From: PGYT01 sp963675055
GTDB taxonomy: Bacteria; Bacteroidota; Ignavibacteria; Ignavibacteriales; Melioribacteraceae
Assembly (NCBI GenBank): GCA_963675055.2
Contig: CAXXJE010000002.1
Coordinates: 2,666,001-2,730,000, forward strand
Length of the DNA: 64,000 bases
Direction: 5' to 3'
The first letter of the stretch is position 1. Each line of letters begins with the position of its first letter. The notes under the pieces were generated by a model. It was not told the DNA's origin. It saw only the letters and a program-made list of their open reading frames with translations, and ran no database searches. Both the position numbers and the translations under genes were made by a program. This document shows, piece after piece, positions 36,549 through 44,976 of this stretch.

Positions 36549-36704
36549 TTAATAAAGTTTTTTCTTCCATACATGTTCACATATGCATTGTACAATTAAC
36601 CTAATGTTCTTCTGAATCTCATTTACTTCTGCTTTTGAAAGTTGAGGCATTTCTAAAATGCGTCGATAGTTATCGTACATGTTTTGAGTTTTGCGCTTGT
36701 TCAT
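36549..36704 (-). CDS. 51-residue small protein, paralogue of the one at 44.2 kb
   Basis: Short gene read as MNKRKTQNMYDNYRRILEMP then QLSKAEVNEIQKNIRLIVQC and a C-terminal ICEHVWKKKLY. It aligns without gaps over the last about 40 residues with the 54-residue product at 44181-44345 (shared: YR-IL-MP-L, V-EIQKNI-LIVQ-ICEH-W-KK). Two independent copies with mostly conservative changes show it is a true gene. Between an XRE regulator and a winged-helix gene. No known family. Confidence 0.75.
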   Translation of the reverse strand: MNKRKTQNMYDNYRRILEMPQLSKAEVNEIQKNIRLIVQCICEHVWKKKLY

Positions 36705-36735
36705 ATGATCCAAGAAAACAGATTTGATATATCTG

Positions 36736-37002
36736 TTACATTAATCGATTTTCTCTGTCTCTTAATTCATCTCTTAGGGTTCTGACAAGATCAATATAGA
36801 ATGCATCGACCATAACTCTATACAGTATGGCAAGTTTTAAAGCACTTAAAACACTTGGCATGCATGTACCATTTTCCCATTTTGAAATACGACTCGTACT
36901 ATTAATGCCAAGGATTCGTGCAACCTCTGTTTGTGTAAATCCCATTTCTCTTCTGTATTTTCTCAGAAGGTTGGGAGATGTTGTAGAGATCTTTCCCTCC
37001 AT
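36736..37002 (-). CDS. XRE family transcriptional regulator
   Basis: 88 residues from the ATG at 37000-37002. The HTH_3 domain is clear: LLRKYRREMGFTQTEVARIL, SRISKWENGTCMPSVLSALK. The reading frame extends 22 codons upstream but those residues are hydrophobic and not part of the family. It probably controls the small genes downstream and perhaps the divergent recombinase at 37.2 kb. Confidence 0.8.
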   Translation of the reverse strand: MEGKISTTSPNLLRKYRREMGFTQTEVARILGINSTSRISKWENGTCMPSVLSALKLAILYRVMVDAFYIDLVRTLRDELRDRENRLM

Positions 37003-37222
37003 GGTTAAAAGGATAAATATTATAACTTCTTTAAATAAGAGAGGTAAAATTGTCTTTATGGTGAACAAGTGAAATTAGAGATGTGATATATTATTGTCTA
37101 CCTAAAATAAAGGAATCCACTTGCTTTACAACAATAAATCTTTCTGCTAGTTTAAAAAACACACTGGGTATGTTATTAAAATTAGGTCAATTAACTTTAT
37201 CAGTATATAACTAATCTCATCC

Positions 37223-38818
37223 ATGAATTGTTTACTTTACGCGAGAGTTTCAACTGACAGACAAGCTCAGAAAGCTTTATCAATACCAGCGCAGATTGAT
37301 ACTATGAAGCAGTATGCTTTAGCTAATAAGTGGACAATTGTCGATCGCTATATTGATGAAGGAGAGTCTGCTAAATCCACTAACAGACCAGAACTTAAAA
37401 AGTTAATTGAGTATTGTAGAAGCAATAAAAATATAGATGTTGTACTCATCCACAAAATAGATCGACTTGAAAGAAACTTGATTGATTATGCAACAATTAA
37501 GGCAATTCTAAAACAAAAAGGTATAAAATTAGTCTCAATTTCAGAACCATTTGAGGATAATCCTGTTGGGAATCTTTTAGAAAATATAATTGCTAGCATA
37601 TCGGAGTGGTATAGTGCAAACTTGGGTGAAGAAATAAAGAAATCAAATCTAAGCAAATTAAAGAAAGGTGAATATCCAAATAAACCGCCTATCGGTTATA
37701 AAAGTATTAAGGGAGAAAACAATAGAACAAAGCATGTATCGAATGAAAAGACAGCTCCTTTAGTTAAACAATCATTTGAACTTTTCTCAACTGGTTATTA
37801 CTCCCTTCGATTACTAAGTGAGGAAATGGAGAATAGAGGATTAGTAACAAAATATGGAAATAAACTCAGTGCTGAAAATATGAAGAGACTACTGAAGAAT
37901 AGGTTTTATATTGGGAAAATATTATGGCGTGGTAAGGAATATGAAGGAATTCATTCAGCAATAATTGACAAAAAATTATTTTACAGTGTTCAGGAAATAT
38001 TGAAACTAAAGAGCAGGGATAGTGGTGAGAAGGGTAAACTACAGTTTCTATTAAGAGGACTGTTATACTGTAAGGTGTGTAATCAGAGATTGACGGGAGA
38101 AATTCACAAGAGGGGTAGTTATTATCGTTGTTTACCAGGGAGCAATTACTCGAAGTGTACGGAAAGATATTCGCCGGTGAAATCGTTAGATGACCAGATT
38201 GAAACCATCTATAGTAAATTAAATGTGCCATCTAAAATCACAAATCTAATTGAATACGAATTAATAACGTTAGTAAAAAAGAGACAGAATCAAGCAAATT
38301 ATGAGAGAAATGGTCTTGAGAGAAAAATAAATGAAATTAAATTAAAAGAAATGAAGCTAGTGGACGAAATGTTGGGGAATAAAATTGGACACTCTGTTTA
38401 TGGTCAGTTATTATGTAAATATCAGAAAGAGAGGAGAGAGGCTGAATCCAGATTATCACAATATAGTGTGAATTATGAAGAACCAATTGAGTTCTTAAAT
38501 AAGTGCTTAAGAATTGCAAAGATGTTGTCGCATCTGCATCATAAGTTGAAATTTGAGGATCAAAAGCTTCTTCTCAAGGCAGTGTTTGAAAAAATATTTG
38601 TGAAAGATCGCAAAATCGTAGATGTAAAACGTAATCTACCTTTCTCAATATTCTTTGAAGATGACTTAAAAAAAATGTTCAAAAATAGTACTGTAGTGCG
38701 GACACGAAATAATTATTGTTCGAGTCCTATCATGCGCGCACAACGTGATGCTTATTCAACTCCCCTTTATTACTCAAAAGAGAATACAACATTATTAGCA
38801 CCCATAAATAATTCTTGA
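37223..38818 (+). CDS. Large serine recombinase 2, 3' end probably replaced by nested insertion
   Basis: 531 residues as it stands. Catalytic Ser10 in LLYARVSTDRQAQKALS, HKIDRLERNLIDYATIK and SISEWYSANLGEEIKKS, then the recombinase domain (GEYPNKPPIGYKSIKGE to MKRLLKNRFYIGKILWRGKE), a zinc ribbon CKVC-x13-C and a coiled coil (360-430). From VVRTR near residue 493 onward the sequence looks foreign (NNYCSSPIMRAQRDAY and so on). The same 14 bases coding VRTR recur at 44412, where 31 further codons continue in frame. I infer that its original C-terminus lies there and the present one was supplied by the inserted element. Confidence 0.88.
   Translation: MNCLLYARVSTDRQAQKALSIPAQIDTMKQYALANKWTIVDRYIDEGESAKSTNRPELKKLIEYCRSNKNIDVVLIHKIDRLERNLIDYATIKAILKQKGIKLVSISEPFEDNPVGNLLENIIASISEWYSANLGEEIKKSNLSKLKKGEYPNKPPIGYKSIKGENNRTKHVSNEKTAPLVKQSFELFSTGYYSLRLLSEEMENRGLVTKYGNKLSAENMKRLLKNRFYIGKILWRGKEYEGIHSAIIDKKLFYSVQEILKLKSRDSGEKGKLQFLLRGLLYCKVCNQRLTGEIHKRGSYYRCLPGSNYSKCTERYSPVKSLDDQIETIYSKLNVPSKITNLIEYELITLVKKRQNQANYERNGLERKINEIKLKEMKLVDEMLGNKIGHSVYGQLLCKYQKERREAESRLSQYSVNYEEPIEFLNKCLRIAKMLSHLHHKLKFEDQKLLLKAVFEKIFVKDRKIVDVKRNLPFSIFFEDDLKKMFKNSTVVRTRNNYCSSPIMRAQRDAYSTPLYYSKENTTLLAPINNS
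38696..38709 (+). repeat. 14-bp direct repeat, left copy (putative nested attL)
   Basis: GTGCGGACACGAAA inside the 3' end of recombinase gene 2, identical to 44412-44425 in the same orientation and reading frame. Confidence 0.6.
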
Positions 38819-38856
38819 TAGTAAGGAATATTTATGGGTTTTAGTTATTAAATATT

Positions 38857-39144
38857 ATGACTAATAAAATTTTCAAAACAAAACGTACTGAATTAAGTGC
38901 AATGCTTAAAAACGTTTTGTCTGATGGACTTAAGCCGCTATTCAAATTGTATCTTGAATTATATAAGATGGCTGGCAATCCAAATCATGAACTGAGGTTA
39001 GAACTAAAAACACTCTCCAGAAAAATTGGATTCAGTTCTACCGATGTTCAACACATTCTCCATGATTTGGCTTTGCTGAGTTTAATTGAACTGAGAATCT
39101 CTAAAGGAGAAAAATATTATGAGGTAAAATTATTGGTTTATTAG
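38857..39144 (+). CDS. Small winged-helix protein upstream of recombinase 3
   Basis: 95 residues. The fold prediction from sequence is helical with a final beta hairpin: LKTLSRKIGFSSTDVQHILH followed by DLALLSLIELRISKGEKYYE resembles the recognition helix and wing of an ArsR/MarR-like domain. It is 16 bases before recombinase 3 and likely co-transcribed, a candidate regulator or directionality factor. Confidence 0.55.
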   Translation: MTNKIFKTKRTELSAMLKNVLSDGLKPLFKLYLELYKMAGNPNHELRLELKTLSRKIGFSSTDVQHILHDLALLSLIELRISKGEKYYEVKLLVY

Positions 39145-39160
39145 CTAGTTAATAAAATTA

Positions 39161-40762
39161 ATGAAAAATGTCGTAATCTATTGTCGTGTATCATCCGAAG
39201 AACAAGCGCGTAAAGGATATTCACTAGATGCACAGGAAAAATATTGTAGTGAATTTGCTAAAAATAAAGGACTAAATATAGTTGGAGTGTTTCGAGACGA
39301 GGGTAGAAGTGGTACAACACTTAATCGACCTGCCCTAAAAGATGTTCTTTCAATGTGTCAACAAAACAAGTCTATCGATGCACTTCTAATTCAAGAAACA
39401 GATAGACTTGCAAGAAATACCAAAGACCATCTAACTGTTAAAGCCATACTTAAAAAAGAAGAAGTGCAGATTCTATCAGTAGCTCAACCGATGCTTGATG
39501 ATAGTCCAGAAGGTGCGATGATTGATACTATTATCGCGAGCATTAATCAATTTCAGTCAGATATTAATAGTAGAAAAACAAAAAAAGGTCTTCAGGAAAG
39601 ATTTGATCAAGGTTGGTTTCCCGGCTGGGTACCTTTAGGCTATCTCAATAAAGCTATAGAAGGTAATAATAATACAAGGACAAGAAAGATCGTAATTAAA
39701 GACCCAGACAAGTGGATTTTAGTAAAGGAGGGATTCGAATTATATCTAACTGGTGAATATTCGGTTGATGCCATAAAAGATATACTGAACGAAAAAGGAC
39801 TTCGTTCCAAAAATGGAAAGAAATTACAAAGAAGTGTATTTGCAGCAATGCTAAAGAACCCTTTCTATACGGGAATAATGAAGTGGAATGGTCAAGAAAA
39901 AATTGGTAAGCATGAACCAATCATTACCCTAACCCAACATCAGAGAATTCAGGATATAATTGCTTCTCACAATATGCATGCTTGTAGGAAAAGGAAACAC
40001 TTATTTCTCCTAACCGGATTTATATATTGCAATGCTTGTGGATTAAGATATACGGCTGATAAAAATAAGGCAAAAAAGAAAGAGTATTATCATTGTGCTA
40101 ATAGACATATACACTCAAACAGAGGACAAAACATCCCTGTGAATGACCTTGAAAAACAGATAGAAGAGCAATTCAAGAAGCTTCAATTCAGTGATGAATT
40201 TATTAACGGTGTAATGATAAAGCTCAGAAAACTTTATTATGAGGAGCAAGAGAAATTAGATAGTCAGAAATCGATTCTTTCCAACAAAAAGAAAGCTGTA
40301 GAATCCAAAAGAGATATTGCAGAGGAAAAATTATTAAGCGGCACTATTTCTGATGATGATTTTATTCGTCTAAGTAATCAATTCAAGCTGGAGTTAAAGG
40401 AAATACAAAATCAAGTCTTTAAACTTGAAGGCAAAAGAGATTATGATGTTAACACTATTCAAGAGATTTTAAAGTTGTGTAGAAATATTTATGAGGGTTA
40501 TAAAGATGCCTCTTATGAATTAAAGAGGAATTATCTTGGATTGTTCTGGGATAAATTTATGATACAAGATAAGAAAATAGTGAAGTCCTATCCGTCACTT
40601 TTAACCCAATGTTTACTTGAAGAAAATAAGGTTATGTTAAGACCTAACTTGCTCCGGAGCCCGCTCACTATCATTACTTTACTAAATGATCAAAAATACA
40701 TCTCGTACCTTAAAGAAAAGCTGAAAGTTATTAGGGTTTTTAAGGAAACAGATCTCCAATAA
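39161..40762 (+). CDS. Large serine recombinase 3
   Basis: 533 residues. Catalytic Ser11 in VIYCRVSSEEQARKGYSLDA, QETDRLARNTKDHLTVK, and ASINQFQSDINSRKTKKGL; recombinase domain with WFPGWVPLGYLNKAIEGNN and FAAMLKNPFYTGIMKWNGQE; zinc ribbon CNAC-x15-C; coiled coil about 365-440. Same domain order as recombinase 2 but clearly diverged. The final 35 residues (LLRSPLTIITLLNDQKYISY on) are comparable in length to the displaced tail proposed for recombinase 2. It probably mobilises the nested element. Confidence 0.92.
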   Translation: MKNVVIYCRVSSEEQARKGYSLDAQEKYCSEFAKNKGLNIVGVFRDEGRSGTTLNRPALKDVLSMCQQNKSIDALLIQETDRLARNTKDHLTVKAILKKEEVQILSVAQPMLDDSPEGAMIDTIIASINQFQSDINSRKTKKGLQERFDQGWFPGWVPLGYLNKAIEGNNNTRTRKIVIKDPDKWILVKEGFELYLTGEYSVDAIKDILNEKGLRSKNGKKLQRSVFAAMLKNPFYTGIMKWNGQEKIGKHEPIITLTQHQRIQDIIASHNMHACRKRKHLFLLTGFIYCNACGLRYTADKNKAKKKEYYHCANRHIHSNRGQNIPVNDLEKQIEEQFKKLQFSDEFINGVMIKLRKLYYEEQEKLDSQKSILSNKKKAVESKRDIAEEKLLSGTISDDDFIRLSNQFKLELKEIQNQVFKLEGKRDYDVNTIQEILKLCRNIYEGYKDASYELKRNYLGLFWDKFMIQDKKIVKSYPSLLTQCLLEENKVMLRPNLLRSPLTIITLLNDQKYISYLKEKLKVIRVFKETDLQ

Positions 40763-40891
40763 TTTAGTTATACCATTATCATATCAGATAGTCTTTTTAA
40801 TTCTAGGGAGGGTAGATTTGTTTGTTGAGACAAATCGATAAGGTTAGAAATATTATTGCTGTATAAAAGGAAAAATCCAATATTGATCAGG

Positions 40892-40935
40892 GTTAGGTAT
40901 GAATTTAATTCTTGCCTAACATTACACTTATTTTT
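40892..40935. terminator. Possible bidirectional hairpin between recombinase 3 and trlF
   Basis: GTTAGG (40892-40897) and CCTAAC (40915-40920) flank an inner GAATT-T-AATTC; a T-rich stretch begins 8 bases downstream on the plus strand, which is further than usual. Convergent gene ends make a terminator reasonable. Confidence 0.35.
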
Positions 40936-40938
40936 TTA

Positions 40939-43731
40939 TCAAAACCCGTATTTGTTTTTACGGAGTTTAAAGGCTTGTTCTCCACCTTCAGTAACAAGTG
41001 TAATTTCCTCCTTAATACTTTTGTTGTCGATAGCCCCAAGTTGTTTTATAGTCCCTTGTGTTTGATCACCAGCCTTCTTGTAATCACAACAAATTACTTG
41101 TTCAGCATCACCATTTACAACAAAATTTGCATTATGACTTGTGAATATAAGTTGTCGCTTACTTTTTGCATTCCAGACACTTTCAACAACATCTCTTATC
41201 ATTTTACTATCAACATCATCTTCAGGTTGATCAATAATTAATGGTGTACCTTCTTGGTTTAATAGAACTGTTAATAAAGCTGTTGCTTGTTGACCGGCAG
41301 ACGCATCACTAAAGGAGATATATTCGTCTTTCTTCTCATTGGTACTATAATAAAATTTTGGATTTAAGCTAAGCTCTGCAACAGAAAGGTTTATCCACCT
41401 ATCAGAGTCAAGGTTCTCTGCGATTCGTTTACATTCACTCGGAATAAAGCTGCATCCAGTAAGTATTGGTGTTTCTGGAATTTTATCGGGACTATCTGGT
41501 CTATAAAATGATAGACGTTCCAATTCACCTAATACCTCATTCCATGCAGAAAAAGCATCAGCGGCATTTGAAAGATAATCACATATATTATTAAGTTTGT
41601 CTTCCCTTATATTCATACCATAAAACGCAGTTTTCAATCCCTTAATTAACGATTCGGCATCAATACTATTCTTTATCTCAGCTTTAATTAGTCCGTCTGA
41701 AAAAGCGGTAAATAGTTTGCATTGTTCTTCAAGAGCTTCAATTTTCTTTCTATGAGAGGCGTCCCATTTTCTTCTCCAATCTTTATAGAGTTTTTCAGGG
41801 GTACCAAGATCTTTAATTGTTTTTCTTTTTTCAGCTAGAAGTTTTTTAAGTCCCTTGATACGTATTTCCACCTTTTGTATTTGGTCAAGTTGATGCTGAT
41901 TAATTTTTGCCTTTGCCTTAGAGTTCTCGTATGCTTTGTCGAAATTGGATTTAAGTTTTTCCCATTTTTTGATTTTTTCATTTAGACTTTTTAGTGCTTT
42001 ATCCTGAAAGATATCTGACAGTGCTTTAACATGCTTATTTATGTCTTCAAAACGTGATTCATACTCCGCTTGGATAGATTTTATAAGGTCTTTATTTTGA
42101 ACTTCTTTTGTTTCAGTGTCCTCCTCGATTTCAGTCTCGAGATATTCGGTCAAAGATAAAACATGTTCATGTGAGGATTCAAATTCTTCCTGCAATTCAT
42201 TTATAATAGCCTCTTCATTATCATATTTTCCTTTTTGGTCGATAATTGATTGATCTGCGGCTGATAATCCCTTTAGTCCTTTCTGGAGATTATTTAGTTG
42301 TGTTGTTACTGATTCTGCTTCAGTCTCTGCGATACTAATTTCTGATTCTACACTTCTTTTTCTAATAAAGTTATTATACGCATTTCGCATTTTTGATTCA
42401 GAATCATGAATTTCTGAATGTATATCATCTAATTTTCTTTTAATTGGTAGCATTACAAAACGTTTAAGCTCATTTATACGGACGCCAACACTACTGAGTT
42501 GTTTTTGACTATAAGCTTGAATTGGTAGTAGAGCCCTGATCTCATCTTCTGAAGCCGACTCAAAATTACCATCATTGATCTTGAGAAATATTTCATTCGT
42601 TTTTGAGTTTCTCTTAACGATATGAGATATGCCATTCAGTACAAATGAAACTTGTACTTCACCTTCAAATTCTCTAAGAGTATTGTCGATAAGCGCTTTC
42701 CGTTTACCTTGTACTATATCTACATCCTCACTTTCAACAGGCTGATCACACAAGCCCCATCTTAAATACTCTAAAAGTGTTGATTTTCCAGTACCTCGCC
42801 CTCCGATAATCGCATTATATTGCTGGTTAAATTCCAAGTTAAGTGAATTTAGAAACTTTGAGTTAGACACACTAATAGAAACTATCCATACTTGTGGTGT
42901 TTCTGGTTCATTATGTGAAAGGCGTGATTCTTTTGCTAGACAAGCTTGTCTTAGTGCTTCTGCTGTTGGTTCAGACCATTTTACCCAGGTTATATACTTT
43001 CCCAGATCATCATGATTCCTTTTTCTATTATCAGAAGTTTGAAACACCGCAATTGGTTTATATCCATTTTTTTGTTGCCTGCCTTCTAAAATATTTTTTT
43101 TACCTTTGCTTGTTTTGGAATAATCACCATCAACGTATCCTCCAACACAAGGCATTTCTTTGTAATGTTTTTCAAATCCATCTCTGAGAATAGATTTATA
43201 TCCTTTACCGGTGACATTTGGGAGTATTATGAATCGATTCTTTAACCATCTATGCTGGTTAAGTTGTTCTTCAAGATTATTCAAACTGGTAACTGAAAGA
43301 GGCGATACTGATTCTACATCTGGTAATTTACTTCGACTTGTATCAACTATATCGAGCTTAAGCGTGGTCATGATGTCACGAAGTTTTGCTTCCTCTAGAC
43401 TAGCGTCAAAAATTAAAAGTGCTTGTGAAGGTGGTGATGAGAGTGTTAGTTCTAAACCAGGGAATACTACTATCTGTTTATCAATAGGGATTGGATTGCC
43501 AAAATCATCAATTTCGGACTGAGCTGCCTTTCTTATATATGGAAAGAATACAAAGTCGTGGTGATCGGTTATTGCAATTGCATCCAGACTTTTTTGTCTG
43601 CATCCTTTTATTAACTCTTTCGCATAGTCATCTCTTTCTGTATCAGTTACAGCTTCAGATCCTTTCCAGGTAGCATCCCGTGGTGTATGTACCTGGAAAT
43701 CACACCTATGAAAATGGGCTCCGTTATCCAT
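40939..43731 (-). CDS. TrlF-like protein: PHP domain fused to SMC-type AAA ATPase
   Basis: 930 residues. N-terminal PHP hydrolase-like region with metal-binding His motifs: RCDFQVHTPRDATW, DAIAITDHHDFVFF and VVFPGLELTLSS (residues 1-110). ATPase with Walker A IIGGRGTGKSTLLEYL (about 305-320), long coiled-coil arms (about 420-690), then FSDASAGQQATALLTVLLN (signature) and TPLIIDQPEDDVDSKMIRDV (Walker B) with the H-loop FTSHNANFV. This matches the TrlF family, which is found in variable defence islands and resembles SMC-like anti-phage ATPases. Role in defence is inferred. The gene is alone, inside the nested unit. Confidence 0.82.
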   Translation of the reverse strand: MDNGAHFHRCDFQVHTPRDATWKGSEAVTDTERDDYAKELIKGCRQKSLDAIAITDHHDFVFFPYIRKAAQSEIDDFGNPIPIDKQIVVFPGLELTLSSPPSQALLIFDASLEEAKLRDIMTTLKLDIVDTSRSKLPDVESVSPLSVTSLNNLEEQLNQHRWLKNRFIILPNVTGKGYKSILRDGFEKHYKEMPCVGGYVDGDYSKTSKGKKNILEGRQQKNGYKPIAVFQTSDNRKRNHDDLGKYITWVKWSEPTAEALRQACLAKESRLSHNEPETPQVWIVSISVSNSKFLNSLNLEFNQQYNAIIGGRGTGKSTLLEYLRWGLCDQPVESEDVDIVQGKRKALIDNTLREFEGEVQVSFVLNGISHIVKRNSKTNEIFLKINDGNFESASEDEIRALLPIQAYSQKQLSSVGVRINELKRFVMLPIKRKLDDIHSEIHDSESKMRNAYNNFIRKRSVESEISIAETEAESVTTQLNNLQKGLKGLSAADQSIIDQKGKYDNEEAIINELQEEFESSHEHVLSLTEYLETEIEEDTETKEVQNKDLIKSIQAEYESRFEDINKHVKALSDIFQDKALKSLNEKIKKWEKLKSNFDKAYENSKAKAKINQHQLDQIQKVEIRIKGLKKLLAEKRKTIKDLGTPEKLYKDWRRKWDASHRKKIEALEEQCKLFTAFSDGLIKAEIKNSIDAESLIKGLKTAFYGMNIREDKLNNICDYLSNAADAFSAWNEVLGELERLSFYRPDSPDKIPETPILTGCSFIPSECKRIAENLDSDRWINLSVAELSLNPKFYYSTNEKKDEYISFSDASAGQQATALLTVLLNQEGTPLIIDQPEDDVDSKMIRDVVESVWNAKSKRQLIFTSHNANFVVNGDAEQVICCDYKKAGDQTQGTIKQLGAIDNKSIKEEITLVTEGGEQAFKLRKNKYGF

Positions 43732-43843
43732 AATCTCTAATTGTAATATACAAAAGTTTCTCTATTGGGGGAAAGTAAAGATAATTTGATTTTTTTCGAT
43801 AAGAGGGCTTTGTTGAGGGCTGTTTTTATCCACAGTACAGAAT

Positions 43844-43871
43844 GCAAAATTCTCTACTAAGAGAATTTTGC
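43844..43871. repeat. Perfect 12-bp inverted repeat upstream of trlF
   Basis: GCAAAATTCTCT-ACTA-AGAGAATTTTGC in the 239-base gap before trlF, on the trlF promoter side. No T tract on either strand, so operator or structural role is more likely than a terminator. GAGGGCT is also directly repeated at 43803 and 43815. Confidence 0.5.
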
Positions 43872-43970
43872 TCAGAAAGGAAGTCTATATAAATATAATC
43901 TCAATTCTTAATTGAAAGTGCTATCACAGTTTGTGATCCTATTTATTGTAAAAATCTGAAAAAAAAGAAG

Positions 43971-44099
43971 CTAGCGATCTGTTTTCGAATTCCTCTTTTT
44001 ACCTTCAATATATTGCTTTAAAAACAATCTAGCAAACAAATCAGCAGCAAGATCGACTTGCTCTTGTTTTGTTGGTTTTTTCTTTGTGTACGACTTCAT
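43971..44099 (-). CDS. Hypothetical 42-residue protein
   Basis: Reads MKSYTKKKPTKQEQVDLAAD then LFARLFLKQYIEGKKRNS, ending in KTDR. Basic, with one amphipathic helix. It follows the 54-residue gene on the same strand after 81 bases. No recognised family; being short and without a second copy, it is less certain. Confidence 0.4.
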   Translation of the reverse strand: MKSYTKKKPTKQEQVDLAADLFARLFLKQYIEGKKRNSKTDR

Positions 44100-44180
44100 A
44101 TAATAAATGCTTACGTATTACCAACACAAAAATAAGAGGGGAGATATTGCCTCATATGTAAAATCTATTTGGAAGATTAA

Positions 44181-44345
44181 TTAATAAAATTTCTTATCCC
44201 AGGTATGTTCGCAGATAGCTTGGACTATAAGCTGAATATTCTTCTGAATTTCCATTACCTCTACATCAGTTAAATCGGGCATTCCTAATATCGTTCTATA
44301 TTTGGAATAGAAATCCTCTTCTTTTTTGTTTGTCCTTTTAACCAT
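44181..44345 (-). CDS. 54-residue small protein, paralogue of the one at 36.5 kb
   Basis: Reads MVKRTNKKEEDFYSKYRTIL, GMPDLTDVEVMEIQKNIQLI and VQAICEHTWDKKFY. Alignment with the 51-residue product at 36549-36704 is colinear in the last 40 residues (about 60 percent identical by eye), with the family signature EIQKNIxLIVQxICEHxWxKKxY. Copies in both the outer and the nested element suggest a shared small protein of these recombinase elements. Confidence 0.75.
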   Translation of the reverse strand: MVKRTNKKEEDFYSKYRTILGMPDLTDVEVMEIQKNIQLIVQAICEHTWDKKFY

Positions 44346-44396
44346 ATGAAATAATAGCTACAGGTTTACTACAGGAGGGTGGGGGAGTCAACTATT

Positions 44397-44440
44397 TGTT
44401 CATGTCCTATTGTGCGGACACGAAAGGACAATATTGAACA
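44397..44440. repeat. Compound dyad at the right end of the nested element
   Basis: TTCATGTCC (44399-44407) pairs with GGACACGAA (44416-44424) with one mismatch, and outer TGTTCA (44397-44402) pairs with TGAACA (44435-44440). The dyad contains the right copy of the 14-bp repeat. Confidence 0.5.
44412..44425 (+). repeat. 14-bp direct repeat, right copy (putative nested attR)
   Basis: GTGCGGACACGAAA, second copy of 38696-38709. Confidence 0.6.
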
Positions 44441-44519
44441 GCTAAAAAACTATATAAGATTAAATGTTGATCCACAAATTCTTAATTTAATAAAAGCCGT
44501 GGTGAGAGGTATTGAATAA
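44412..44519 (+). pseudogene. Displaced C-terminal coding fragment of serine recombinase 2
   Basis: In-frame stretch of 35 codons starting VRTRKDNIEQLKNYIRLNVD and continuing PQILNLIKAVVRGIE before TAA. It has no start codon or ribosome site of its own. The first four codons are the 14-bp repeat shared with recombinase 2 in the same frame, and the tail length equals what recombinase 3 carries after the corresponding position. Inferred to be the original end of recombinase 2. Confidence 0.5.
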
Positions 44520-44976
44520 ACTCTTAATCAATACAATGATTTGTTTCTTTTTAGTGAGTTTTATACTTTACTTTAAGTTGTAACGTATTGTCTTGGGATT
44601 GATGATGAATAGAAATAGTGACAAAAACTAAAATTATGTACTCAATTCTTTTTACTTGACATTTCAGAGAAATAAATTATCTTCTAATTAGAATAATTAA
44701 TCTTTTTATCAACAAGCGACATAATAGGAAATCAGATCATCTGTTTGAAAGAGATGATTACTAGCATTGATATTCATCTGCTGTAATTGATGAAATTGGT
44801 AATGTATGTATTTTCCTTGCGGTCGTTTTTTACTTAAGATAAACAATTCCCAAGAAAATACCCACGCATTCAATAATCAATCCAACTAGTAGAAAATCAA
44901 TTAGTAATCGGAGGAACATCTGTGATCATTGCTATTATGTAAATCATAATTTTTTACTAATTATATAGGAGGTATT
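44520..44976. other. Noncoding stretch, 457 bases
   Basis: AT-rich, no gene of usual size. On the minus strand 44830-44919 there is an opening for a 29-residue hydrophobic peptide (MFLRLLIDFLLVGLIIECVG...) without a ribosome site; recorded as a finding. A plus-strand GGAGG at about 44910 leads only to a six-codon opening. Confidence 0.4.

Larger units (their letters stand above)
38710..44425. mobile_element. Putative nested 5.7-kb serine-recombinase element carrying trlF
   Basis: Unit bounded by the GTGCGGACACGAAA direct repeats. It holds a small winged-helix gene, recombinase 3, a TrlF-like ATPase and two small genes. Removing it joins recombinase 2 in frame to a 31-codon tail ending in TAA. 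Both ends also share TGTTC-NN-GTCCTAT-NN-TGCG (38717-38736 and 44397-44416). Boundaries are inferred from these features only. Confidence 0.5.

Noticed and set aside
38718..38727. GTTCGAGTCC, looking like a tRNA T-loop at the nested element boundary
   Set aside because: The flanking bases do not form a T-stem or acceptor stem, and no CCA end or anticodon arm can be placed.
40763..40938. Gap after recombinase 3 as possible right end of the comM element
   Set aside because: No comM codons (CPCGY and onward) or copy of the junction bases found there.
29107..44345. CRISPR association of the Cas4-like nuclease
   Set aside because: No repeat-spacer array and no other cas genes in the window.
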